The notes under the pieces are model-generated. The model saw only the letters and a list, made by a program, of their open reading frames with translations. It was not told where the DNA came from and did not search any database. A DNA stretch of 64,000 nucleotides from Roseateles terrae (lineage in GTDB: Bacteria > Pseudomonadota > Gammaproteobacteria > Burkholderiales > Burkholderiaceae_C), in assembly GCF_014192155.1 (NCBI RefSeq), contig NZ_JACHXO010000002.1, forward strand, positions 186,001-250,000. Direction: 5' to 3'. Positions 44,183 to 51,752 of this stretch are shown piece by piece; the first letter of the stretch is position 1, and every line of letters starts with the position of its first letter. Both the position numbers and the translations under genes were made by a program.

Positions 44183-44885
44183 GCGAGTTCCCCTTCTTTT
44201 CGTTGGCCTGCTGGCCTCAATGACCACCGCCCTGGCGGCCCTGCCGGCGGCAACCGCCGACCTGGACACCCAGGTGATGGAGACCGCCCGCCGCGCCTTG
44301 CTGGACCAGGCCGATCAGGCCGGCCTGCTGGCGGCGGACGTGCAGCTGACCCAGCCCTCGCCGCGCGCCCGTCCGGCCTGCCCGGCGGGCTGGGACATCG
44401 CGGTGCAGGACAGCCGCAGCCTCAGCCGCATCCGCCTGGTGGCCCGCTGCGTGGATGACAGCGCCCGCGTGCCGCCGCAGGACTTCCTGCTGCGCGCCAC
44501 CCTCAGCGCCGAGGTCCTCGTGGTGGTCCAGGCGGTGAGCGCTGGCCAGGCCGTGAGTGAGGACGCGGTGCAGTTGCAGCGCCGGGACATCAGCCAGACG
44601 CTGGATGCAATCTCGACGCTGGACACGGGCCTGGCGGCCCGCACCAGCCTGCGTCCCGGCCAGGTGCTGCAAAAGCGCCTGCTGGTCGCGGCCGTGCTGG
44701 TGCGACGGGGCGATGCAGTCCGCATCCTCGCCAACCGGGATGGCGTGCGGGTGGAAGCCCAGGGCGAAGCGCTGGACAGCGGCGCCCGTCAAGGCGTGAT
44801 CCGGGTGCGCAATCTCAACAGCGGTCGCATCATCCAGGCACGGGTGCTGGAGGCTGGACTGGTCGAGCCCGCCGAACTGCGCTGA
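44181..44885 (+). CDS. flgA: P-ring assembly chaperone FlgA
   Basis: FlgA, 234 residues, a periplasmic chaperone for P-ring FlgI. From ATG 44181 the protein begins with a Sec signal, MRVPLLFVGLLASMTTALAA. The SAF domain is visible in VVVQAVSAGQAVSEDAVQLQ with TSLRPGQVLQKRLLVAAVLV and GDAVRILANRDGVRVEAQG. It is the only plus-strand gene in this part: its start overlaps flgB head-to-head, and its stop is 17 bp from the convergent muramidase gene. A downstream ATG at 44220 would lose the signal peptide. Confidence 0.94.
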   Translation: MRVPLLFVGLLASMTTALAALPAATADLDTQVMETARRALLDQADQAGLLAADVQLTQPSPRARPACPAGWDIAVQDSRSLSRIRLVARCVDDSARVPPQDFLLRATLSAEVLVVVQAVSAGQAVSEDAVQLQRRDISQTLDAISTLDTGLAARTSLRPGQVLQKRLLVAAVLVRRGDAVRILANRDGVRVEAQGEALDSGARQGVIRVRNLNSGRIIQARVLEAGLVEPAELR

Positions 44886-44902
44886 GGCTGCAGCGTGGAC
44901 GC

Positions 44903-45754
44903 TCATGGCGTGCTCCCCTGGATGCGAGCGGCCACGCGCGCCAGCTTGTCCGCATAGGCCGGATCGGTGGCGTAGCCGCCGCGTTGCAGGGCCTGCCCAT
45001 AGGCGCGCGCATCCGCGCCGGTCCCCAGGGCCGCCTGATACCGCGTGCTGCCCTGCAGCAGGCTGGCCAGATCCTCAAACGACTGGGCCGGCGAGGCGTA
45101 AGCCCGGAAGCTGGCGTCACGGGCGACCGCCTGACCGTTTTCGACCTCGGTGGTGGCCGCCACGGTCACCTCGCCGGACCAGGCGCCACCGGCCTTGATA
45201 CCGAAGAAGTTGTGGCTGCTGCTGCCGTCGGCGCGGCGGATCGGCGCGCGGCCCCAGCCGGTTTCCAGCGCGGCCTGGGCCGTCAGCACTTCCGGGGCGA
45301 CGCCCAGGCGGCTGGCGGCCTGACGGGCCAGTGGCAGCACGTCATCGACAAACGCCTGCTGCTGCGCCGCGCTGGCGGCGGGCACCGCGCCGGCATGGGT
45401 GGCGCGCAGGGCTGAGGACGCCACCGTGTCTTCCAGCAGCGCGGAGCCGGCGCCCCAGGCTGAGGCGGTCCCTGCAGGCAGGTCGGCCGCCATCTGCTGA
45501 CGACGCCAGGCGCCTTCCGGCGACAGGCTGCCTTGGCTGTCACTGCCCTGCTCGATGTAGCGGGTCACTTCGCGCTGAAGCTGCTGATAGAGCGCGCCGA
45601 ACTTCGGCGTGTCGGCACCCACGCCCGCGGCGGATCGGATACCGCCGGCAAGGCCCACCGCTCCAGCGGACGCGATGCCCCCGTGTGCGGAGACCTGCGC
45701 CGAGGACGTCGGCAGCGACGGGAATTCACCGAACGACCGGTCAGCGCTGCGCAT
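44903..45754 (-). CDS. flagellar peptidoglycan hydrolase (detached FlgJ C-terminal domain)
   Basis: A 283-residue protein ending in the FlgJ-type glucosaminidase domain (PF01832, about residues 135-280). Visible are RLGVAPEVLTAQAALETGWG, in which the Glu is the likely catalytic acid, HNFFGIKAGGAWSGE, SFRAYASPAQSFEDLASLLQ, and GYATDPAYADKLARVAARI. The N-terminal part is Ala/Gly-rich with no cleavable signal, so export by the flagellar apparatus is plausible. It would open the wall for the rod, replacing the domain absent from the short FlgJ. ATG 45754 is chosen for its GGAG seven bases upstream; ATG 45760 is possible. It overlaps flgN. Confidence 0.9.
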   Translation of the reverse strand: MRSADRSFGEFPSLPTSSAQVSAHGGIASAGAVGLAGGIRSAAGVGADTPKFGALYQQLQREVTRYIEQGSDSQGSLSPEGAWRRQQMAADLPAGTASAWGAGSALLEDTVASSALRATHAGAVPAASAAQQQAFVDDVLPLARQAASRLGVAPEVLTAQAALETGWGRAPIRRADGSSSHNFFGIKAGGAWSGEVTVAATTEVENGQAVARDASFRAYASPAQSFEDLASLLQGSTRYQAALGTGADARAYGQALQRGGYATDPAYADKLARVAARIQGSTP

Positions 45755-46208
45755 AGACATGCTCCTCGCGCCCCATCAGCTGCTGCATCAGGGCCTGCTG
45801 TTCGCTGATCAACTGGCAATTGCGCAGGTTCAGCGTCTTGCAGGTGGTCAAGGCCTGCTCCAGCGCGCGCCATTGCACGGCGATCGGCTGGGCGGTGCTG
45901 GCAGGCAGGCGCTGCAGCAGATGTCGCACCGAAGGCTCCACTGCACTGCCGAGCAGGGCCACCAGCAGCTCACGACGACGGGCGCGCTGCACATCCAGCG
46001 CCGCCACCTGGGCCAGGATCTGCGCCGAGAGCTCGCTCATGCGGTCCGCGTCATGCTTGAGTGCGGCATTGAACTGCTGGTCGAGCAGGCCGCGCAGGCC
46101 GTCATAGGCGGCCAGATCCAGGCGCAGCCCATCGGTCAGCTGGCGCAGCATCGTGGCGGCCGGGCTGTCGGGGCCGGGGCGCACCGGCGAGGCCATCACC
46201 GCGCTCAT
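45741..46208 (-). CDS. flgN: FlgN-type flagellar export chaperone
   Basis: A 155-residue helical protein in the position of FlgN, chaperone of the hook-associated proteins FlgK and FlgL. Long amphipathic helices are apparent, such as YDGLRGLLDQQFNAALKHDA and RMSELSAQILAQVAALDVQR, plus the C-terminal LRNCQLISEQQALMQQLMG, which resembles the NGLLI-polar motif of FlgN. Sequence conservation is low as usual for FlgN, so the call leans on position: its start overlaps the flgM stop by 4 bp and its stop overlaps the next gene. Confidence 0.85.
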   Translation of the reverse strand: MSAVMASPVRPGPDSPAATMLRQLTDGLRLDLAAYDGLRGLLDQQFNAALKHDADRMSELSAQILAQVAALDVQRARRRELLVALLGSAVEPSVRHLLQRLPASTAQPIAVQWRALEQALTTCKTLNLRNCQLISEQQALMQQLMGREEHVYAQR

Positions 46209-46486
46209 GCCCGGCCTCCATGGAATCGCTGGATCAACTGGGCCAGACGGTTGGCGTCGAACTTGATCTCGCCATTGGCCAGGGCATTGCGCAGCGCCGC
46301 CACCTTGACCTCGTCCACGTCCGGCATGGCGGCCAGGTCCGCCTGAGCGGGCTTGAGTGCGTCGGATTCCAGCGCTGCGGCCTGCAAGGCCGGGCTCGAG
46401 GCCGATGCGGCCGGCACGGGCGTCTCCGCCGCCACGCCGCCGGCGCCAGTCACCGGATTCAAGGGGCCATTGCTTGTGACTCTCAT
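46205..46486 (-). CDS. flgM: anti-sigma-28 factor FlgM
   Basis: FlgM, 93 residues, binds and restrains sigma-28 until hook completion, when it is exported. The C-terminal sigma-binding helices are clear: DVDEVKVAALRNALANGEIK with FDANRLAQLIQRF. The N-terminus is disordered and Ala/Pro-rich, as usual for the export signal. The ATG at 46486 follows AAAGGTGAT. It lies in the same transcription unit as fliA, its target, five genes downstream of fliT/fliK, and translationally coupled to flgN. Confidence 0.92.
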   Translation of the reverse strand: MRVTSNGPLNPVTGAGGVAAETPVPAASASSPALQAAALESDALKPAQADLAAMPDVDEVKVAALRNALANGEIKFDANRLAQLIQRFHGGRA

Positions 46487-46522
46487 GCGATCACCTTTGG
46501 ATTTGGTTTTCATGGCTGCGCC

Positions 46523-47476
46523 TCACCGCACCCCGGGGGGGTGAGAGAAACCGCGCACCTGTTCGGACGGATCGGCAGCCGTGCGGCCCCAATCCGCCGG
46601 GCCGTACATGCCGGCGATGGCACGCGACTGGGCGCTGGTCAGCAGCATCAGTTCGATGCGGCGGTTCACCGCCGCCTTCGGTTGGGCCGGGTCCAGCGGC
46701 GCCGCATCGGCCATGCCGCTGACCTGCAGCACCGAGGTCTCGGGCATGCCGCCCACCAGCAGCTCATGACGGGCCGCCATGGCGCGGTGGCTGGATAGCG
46801 CCCAGTTGGTGAAGGCGCCGGGGGCCTTGTCCTGATAGGCCGTCGCGTCGGTATGCCCGACGATCAGCACCTGGTTGCGCACTTCCGCCAGCAGTGGGCC
46901 CAGCTTGCGCAGCAGCGCTCGCAAGGGTTGCGCCGGCAGCGCACTGCCGCGTTCGAACATGCCGCTTGATTCGGTGTCATGCAATTGCAGACGCAGCCCC
47001 TGCGCCGTCACGGCGGTGCGCAGATGGCCTTCCAGCCCTTCTTCCGCCGCCAGACCGGCAATGCGCCGCGCCAGCGCCTGCAGTTGCTCCGGCGATTCCA
47101 GGCTGGGTTTGCCCGCGCGCGGATCGGCCGGCCCGCGGGTCGGATCGCCCGGGTTGGGGTCTTCGCTGCGCGACGGCACCGGATTGCGTTCGATCATGCT
47201 GCCGCGCGAACCCGCGGCCAGGGAATTGGTCAGCCCCTGTCCGTCTTCGATCAGGTTGGCGCCGGCGTTCTGCAGCACCACCTGCATCCGCTCCGAATTG
47301 CGCGAAGCCAGCAGCCACAGCACCAGGAACAGGCACAGCAGGGCCAGGCAGAAGTCGGCAAAAGCGACCTTCCAGGCGCCACCGTGACCTTCGTCCTCGT
47401 GCTTGCGCGAGACCCGCTTGACGACCGTCTGATGGTCGCCCCGGCCGGGCTTGAGGCTGACGACTTCAGGCTGCAC
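46523..47476 (-). CDS. motB: flagellar motor stator protein MotB (LafU type)
   Basis: MotB, ~317 residues, anchors the stator to peptidoglycan. A single membrane helix, WKVAFADFCLALLCLFLVLW, carries the essential Asp (residue 41 from this start), and an OmpA-like domain follows with VLIVGHTDATAYQDKAPGAF, NWALSSHRAMAARHELLVGG and AAVNRRIELMLL. I favour the GTG at 47476, as AAGGGGAG lies just upstream; another GTG at 47494 would extend it by six residues. It overlaps motA. The C-terminus extends ~30 residues past the usual end. Confidence 0.93.
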   Translation of the reverse strand: MQPEVVSLKPGRGDHQTVVKRVSRKHEDEGHGGAWKVAFADFCLALLCLFLVLWLLASRNSERMQVVLQNAGANLIEDGQGLTNSLAAGSRGSMIERNPVPSRSEDPNPGDPTRGPADPRAGKPSLESPEQLQALARRIAGLAAEEGLEGHLRTAVTAQGLRLQLHDTESSGMFERGSALPAQPLRALLRKLGPLLAEVRNQVLIVGHTDATAYQDKAPGAFTNWALSSHRAMAARHELLVGGMPETSVLQVSGMADAAPLDPAQPKAAVNRRIELMLLTSAQSRAIAGMYGPADWGRTAADPSEQVRGFSHPPGVR

Positions 47477-48392
47477 GGCGCTCCCCTTCCGCACGGTCGC
47501 TGGCGCGGCGGCGCGGTGCGCCGTCTTCCGCCTTGCCGCTCAGCGCGTCGATCCAGCCTTCCAGTTGCGCAAAGGTCGGCTTGATGTTGAGCTGCACCAG
47601 ACGGCGGCCCGCATCGATCGCCAGCAGCGGCGGCTTGCCTGCCACATGGGTGACCAGCACCACCTTGACCGATTCCAGCGAAGCCAGCTCTTCATGCACC
47701 AGCTGCTTCATCATGTTGGAGATCGGATCCAGCACCCCATAGCAGAAGAAGATGCCGATGAAGGTGCCGACCATCGCCGCCGCCACCATCACCGCGATCT
47801 CGCCGGTGCTGGCGCCCTCGGCCACGTTGTTCATCGCCATCACGATGCCCAGCACGGCGGCCAGGATGCCGAAGCCCGGCATGGCCTCCGCGATCTTGTG
47901 CAGCGAGCGCGACGGCTGGGTCAGCTCTTCCTGGATGGCATCCAGTTCCTGCTCCAGCACGCCTTCCAGCTCATGGGCGCTGATCTTGCCCATCGCCATC
48001 AGGCGGAAATTGTCCACGATGAAGTGCAGCAGCTTGGGCTCATTCAGGATCAGCGGGTAGCGCTGGAACAGCGCGCTTTCATGCGGGGCTTCCACATGGG
48101 CATCCAGCGCCTTGAGGCCGCCAGACGCCGCCTGCAGCAGCTCATACATCAGCAGCAGCAACTGGCGCTGGAACTCCTGGCCATGGTGGTCGCGCTTGAC
48201 CAGCTTCTTGAGCTGCAACAGCATCTCCGACAGCACATGGCGCGGATTGCCCAGCACGATGGCGCCGACGGCGGCGCCCACGATGATCAGCAGCTCCACC
48301 GGCTGCCAGATGACCCTGAAGCTGCCGCCATGCAGCATGAAGCCGCCGAAGACGCAGCCCAGAACAATGAGGATTCCGACAAAGGGTTGCAC
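47466..48392 (-). CDS. motA: flagellar motor stator protein MotA (LafT type)
   Basis: MotA, 308 residues, with a GTG start at 48392. Four membrane spans are visible (FVGILIVLGCVFGGFMLHGG, VELLIIVGAAVGAIVLGN, and two near the end), including AEAMPGFGILAAVLGIVMAM with the conserved Pro of the proton channel. The cytoplasmic loop holds LLLLMYELLQAASGGLKALD and the charged FVE-like region. The stator uses protons or sodium; I cannot tell which. It sits after fliA and before motB, the lafS-lafT-lafU order. Confidence 0.96.
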   Translation of the reverse strand: MQPFVGILIVLGCVFGGFMLHGGSFRVIWQPVELLIIVGAAVGAIVLGNPRHVLSEMLLQLKKLVKRDHHGQEFQRQLLLLMYELLQAASGGLKALDAHVEAPHESALFQRYPLILNEPKLLHFIVDNFRLMAMGKISAHELEGVLEQELDAIQEELTQPSRSLHKIAEAMPGFGILAAVLGIVMAMNNVAEGASTGEIAVMVAAAMVGTFIGIFFCYGVLDPISNMMKQLVHEELASLESVKVVLVTHVAGKPPLLAIDAGRRLVQLNIKPTFAQLEGWIDALSGKAEDGAPRRRASDRAEGERRAA

Positions 48393-48394
48393 GA

Positions 48395-49108
48395 TCAGCC
48401 TCGCTGGAGATGGGCGCGCATCTTGGCGAGCGCACCCTTGTTGATCTGGGACACACGGGCCTCGGTGAGATCCAGCACGGCGGCGATCTCCTTGAGACTG
48501 GCATCGAATTCGTAATAGAGCTGGATGACCTTCTGCTCCCGCTCATTCAGCGCGGACAGCGCCTGGGCGATGGAGCGCGTCACCATCAGCTGCGCCTCGG
48601 GGCTGCGCTGCTCGCTGGGCAGCTGAGCCAGGTCTTCCACCAGCTCGTCGAAGCTGGCGAGTTCTTCGGCCACCTCCGCCTGCAGGAAGTCCTGGTAGGC
48701 CTGCGGGCTGAGCTTGAGGTGCTGCAGGATCTCCGCCTCGGTCGGCTCACGGCCCAGCGCCCGGGTGAGCGCCCGCAGCGCATCGCGCTGTTTGTGGCTG
48801 TCCTGCCGGACGGTGCGGGGACGCCAGTCCTGACGGCGCAGCTCATCCAGGATGGCGCCGCGCACCCGCAGCGCCGCAAAGCTGCCAAAGCCTGCATCGG
48901 GCGTGCCATAGCGGCGCAGCGCCTCCAGCAGGCCCATCAGGCCGATCTGCTCCATGTCCTCGCGGTCCATCACCGCGCTGGCCTGCGCCGAGAGCTGCCG
49001 CACCACGCGCTTGACCAGCGGCGCATACTCGCGCAGCGCGCGCTGCTCGAGGTCGGCGCTGAGGCCCGCGTGAGCGACGGCTCCCCATTCGGCGTAGGCG
49101 TGTTGCAT
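48395..49108 (-). CDS. fliA: flagellar sigma factor FliA (sigma-28; LafS type)
   Basis: A 237-residue sigma-28 that directs late flagellar genes. Regions 2-4 are present: YAPLVKRVVRQLSAQASAVM and DREDMEQIGLMGLLEALRRY for region 2, LGREPTEAEILQHLKLSPQA for region 3, and LNEREQKVIQLYYEFDASLK with EIAAVLDLTEARVSQINKGA for region 4. Encoding fliA inside the unit it may help control, together with its anti-sigma factor FlgM, allows autoregulation. It ends 2 bp before motA. Confidence 0.97.
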   Translation of the reverse strand: MQHAYAEWGAVAHAGLSADLEQRALREYAPLVKRVVRQLSAQASAVMDREDMEQIGLMGLLEALRRYGTPDAGFGSFAALRVRGAILDELRRQDWRPRTVRQDSHKQRDALRALTRALGREPTEAEILQHLKLSPQAYQDFLQAEVAEELASFDELVEDLAQLPSEQRSPEAQLMVTRSIAQALSALNEREQKVIQLYYEFDASLKEIAAVLDLTEARVSQINKGALAKMRAHLQRG

Positions 49109-49121
49109 GGGGGGTGCCGCC

Positions 49122-49598
49122 TTATTCGATGATCAGCTTGCCGATCAGCGCTTCCGCGAACGGCGGTTCGCGATGCTCGGCAGCGTAGTTGGCCTGGTAG
49201 GCCTTGTTCAGGAGCAGCGCGAAGTCCTCGACGCTCATCGCGGTGGCGCTTTCCACCGTGTGCACCGACAGGGCTTTCACCGTCACGGTGCGCAGCAGCG
49301 GCAGGTGTTCCTTGGTGCGCTTCTCGTGCTCGGGCAGCGTCTTGAAGACGATGTCCACCGCCATGTAGTGCGACACCGCCGAGCCGTTGGGCCCGCGCAG
49401 CATCACCAGCACCTTGTCCAGCGTCACGTACTTGTAGTCCGGCGCGGGCTTGACCTCTTCCTTGGGCGCTTCGGCCTTGGCGTCGCCAGCGGGAGCGGCG
49501 CGATGCGATTGCATCCACCACACAGCCGCGCCGGCACCGCTCGCGGCCAGCAGGGCCACGCCAGCGATCACCGCAATGAGCTTGGCTTTAGTCTTCAT
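49122..49598 (-). CDS. fliL: FliL-like basal body protein (LafF type)
   Basis: A 158-residue inner-membrane protein. A single N-terminal membrane anchor (IAVIAGVALLAASGAGAAVW) leads to a periplasmic FliL domain with YVTLDKVLVMLRGPNGSAVS, YMAVDIVFKTLPEHEKRTKE and HLPLLRTVTVKALS. It supports stator function around the motor. It is translationally coupled to fliK by an ATGA overlap. Sequence is diverged from FliL of polar systems, consistent with the lateral LafF group. Confidence 0.9.
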   Translation of the reverse strand: MKTKAKLIAVIAGVALLAASGAGAAVWWMQSHRAAPAGDAKAEAPKEEVKPAPDYKYVTLDKVLVMLRGPNGSAVSHYMAVDIVFKTLPEHEKRTKEHLPLLRTVTVKALSVHTVESATAMSVEDFALLLNKAYQANYAAEHREPPFAEALIGKLIIE

Positions 49599-51010
49599 TC
49601 CGTGGTGCTCCCCATCGCTTCACCCAAGCCTGCCAAGCTGGCGAACGTCCCGCCAGGGGCGAGTGCGTCTTCGGTCAGGGCGCGACCGGGCTGACGCTGC
49701 GCATCGCGCTGTCCGGCCTGGCCGCCCTGCCCCTGGGCCTGACCACCGGCGGCGCCGTCACGGCCGCGGCCGTCGGCCGACGCCTGGGCGCCGCTGGTCA
49801 CCTGCACCGAGACGTCGCCGGTGTGGCGCTGCACCAGGTCGTGGCGCAGCGGCTCGGCCATCTGGCGCAGCTGCTGACGCACCTCGTCATGGGTGGCGCT
49901 CAGTTGCACCTGCAGGGCACCGCCCTGCTGGCGAATGTCGATCTCGATGCGGCCGAGTTGCGGCGGCATCAGGTGCAGGCGTGCCTGCTCGCTGCGTTGC
50001 ACCGCCTGCAGCTGCAGCCGGTCGCCCAGCGCCTGCATCAGGCTGTTTGGCCAGTCCTGGCGCTGATCGGGCATCGCCAGCAGGTGGTCGGTGACCGGCC
50101 TTGCCGTGGCGGGGGACAGCGCGGTGCCGGAGGCGTCGATCAGCGCGGCGGTCCAGCGTTGCAGGCCGGCCCAGGCCGAGGCATCGGCCGTCGCAGTAAC
50201 GCTCGCCGAAGGCGCGGCATCGGCGCTGAGGTCCTTGGCGGATTGCGCCTTGAGGCTCATCAGTTGCGCGGCATCGGCCGCCACGGCGCCGGATAGCGCC
50301 GGGGCCATGGAGGCCTGGGCAGCAGGCGTCGCATTGGCATCGGCTCCGGGCGCCGATACGTCGCCGCCCGGCAGCTGCGCCGTGGCGGCCATCAGCGCGG
50401 GAACGGGCGGCATGACCGTGGGCAGCACGGTCGGCAGCAGCCAGGGGGCGACGAGGCCACCGTCCGACGCGCCGTCCGCAGCGTCACCCTGCTGATCAGC
50501 GTGGGTCAGCGGCGCGCTGTCTGCCATCAAGGCGGCGGACGCCGGGTCTTGCGAGGCGAGGCCTGCCTGAGCAGCCAGCTCGGCGAGATCCGCCAGCGCC
50601 GCCATCTGTGCATGGACGCCCGCGCTCATCTCCGAATTCATCGCGCCTTGCGATGGGCGGGGGGCAGCGACGGCGGCGGCTTTGGAAGCCTGCCCGCGCG
50701 CGAACCCAGTGCCAGCCGAAGCGGCCTGCTCGGTGTTGCCCGCGTCCGCATCGTGCTCGCTCGCCGGACTGTCCCGCAGGTGATCGGCTGACTTCACCGC
50801 CTGGCTGTCACGCTCGTTCGTTGATGATCGGCGCTGGGCGGCCATCGCATCCGAGAAACCGCGGCGTGGGTCGGCGGTCCGGTCCGCGGGCTTCGTCGCA
50901 TCGGACGCCTGATCCCGGTCGCTGGCCTGCGCGGCGCGGGCCACACGGCCGTCGCGGGCCGACGTGCCGCGCGCCAGATCAGCGCTGATGAAAGGGGTCA
51001 TCGTGCTCAT
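49595..51010 (-). CDS. fliK: flagellar hook-length control protein FliK (LafE type)
   Basis: FliK, 471 residues, measures hook length and switches export specificity. The long N-terminal region is Ala/Asp/Ser-rich and disordered. The conserved C-terminal Flg_hook domain reads MPDQRQDWPNSLMQALGDRL, SEQARLHLMPPQLGRIEIDI and QQLRQMAEPLRHDLVQRHTG. Gln/Gly-rich GQAQGQGGQAGQRDAQRQPG follows. Start and stop overlap fliT and fliL by 4 bp each. Assignment rests on the C-terminal domain, and is solid. Confidence 0.95.
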   Translation of the reverse strand: MSTMTPFISADLARGTSARDGRVARAAQASDRDQASDATKPADRTADPRRGFSDAMAAQRRSSTNERDSQAVKSADHLRDSPASEHDADAGNTEQAASAGTGFARGQASKAAAVAAPRPSQGAMNSEMSAGVHAQMAALADLAELAAQAGLASQDPASAALMADSAPLTHADQQGDAADGASDGGLVAPWLLPTVLPTVMPPVPALMAATAQLPGGDVSAPGADANATPAAQASMAPALSGAVAADAAQLMSLKAQSAKDLSADAAPSASVTATADASAWAGLQRWTAALIDASGTALSPATARPVTDHLLAMPDQRQDWPNSLMQALGDRLQLQAVQRSEQARLHLMPPQLGRIEIDIRQQGGALQVQLSATHDEVRQQLRQMAEPLRHDLVQRHTGDVSVQVTSGAQASADGRGRDGAAGGQAQGQGGQAGQRDAQRQPGRALTEDALAPGGTFASLAGLGEAMGSTTE

Positions 51011-51369
51011 GCCTTGGTCTCCATGCCCCAGTCCTGGCTTTCCGCATAGGCGGACCAGCCGCCCCGCTGTTGCTGCATCTGCGCCAGCGTCTGGCGCACA
51101 TGCTCAAGTTCATGGGCGCAGTCGCTGCGCACTTGCTGGTGCACCGCCTGCAGGTGCTTCAGGGCCCGACGCTCGGTCAGGTCCAGCCGCTGCCCGTCCA
51201 GCCGTCCCAGGAACTGCGCCAGCTCCGCATCGATGCTGGCCAATGCCGCCCAGTGGCCAGCAGCCGCGGCTTCCCGCAGGCGTTCGGCCAGGGACACCAG
51301 GCGGCCGGTCACCGGCACGGCCTGTGTGGTGGGGACGGGAATGGGGATGGGCATCGCCGGTGTCCTCAT
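51007..51369 (-). CDS. fliT: FliT-like chaperone (LafD type)
   Basis: A 120-residue helical protein at the fliT place, between fliS and fliK. Helices AERLREAAAAGHWAALASID and LHQ-like ALKHLQAVHQQVRSDCAHEL with HVRQTLAQMQQQ fit a FliT chaperone of FliD, but sequence similarity is weak, so the call relies on gene order (lafC-lafD-lafE). It overlaps both neighbours by 4 bp through ATGA. The N-terminal MPIPIPVPTT is unusual and probably flexible. Confidence 0.75.
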   Translation of the reverse strand: MRTPAMPIPIPVPTTQAVPVTGRLVSLAERLREAAAAGHWAALASIDAELAQFLGRLDGQRLDLTERRALKHLQAVHQQVRSDCAHELEHVRQTLAQMQQQRGGWSAYAESQDWGMETKA

Positions 51370-51752
51370 GCGTGGCGGGCCATCACGCCCTGCCACCCGC
51401 CACGGATCTGGCCCAGCAGCCGCTGGACTTCATCCACTACCGCCGGATTCATCTCCACGCCCGCCCGGTAGAGGCGGTCGGCGCAGTAGTCGTAGAGGCG
51501 CGCCAGGTTGTGCACCACCTCACCACCGGCTTCCAGGTCCAGCGCACTGGACAGGCCGTTGATGATGCTGACGCACTTGTCCAGGCTGGCGGCCTTCAGC
51601 TCAAAGCGCCGGGCTTCGATGTGGGCGCGGGCGCGGGCGAGTTCATCCAGCAGGCCGTCCATCAGCACCAGCACCAGCTGGAGCGGGGAGGCTTGGGCAG
51701 TTTGAGCATGCAGGTGAACAGCCTGATAGCTTTGGTAGGCGTCGTAGCTCAT
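51366..51752 (-). CDS. fliS: flagellin chaperone FliS (LafC type)
   Basis: FliS, 128 residues, a four-helix cytoplasmic chaperone that keeps flagellin monomeric. Conserved features are the start YDAYQSYQAVHLHAQTAQAS with PLQLVLVLMDGLLDELARAR, INGLSSALDLEAGGEVVHNL, and ARLYDYCADRL. It overlaps fliD by 4 bp at its start (ATGA). Its presence implies a flagellin client, but no flagellin gene is in the window. Confidence 0.95.
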   Translation of the reverse strand: MSYDAYQSYQAVHLHAQTAQASPLQLVLVLMDGLLDELARARAHIEARRFELKAASLDKCVSIINGLSSALDLEAGGEVVHNLARLYDYCADRLYRAGVEMNPAVVDEVQRLLGQIRGGWQGVMARHA

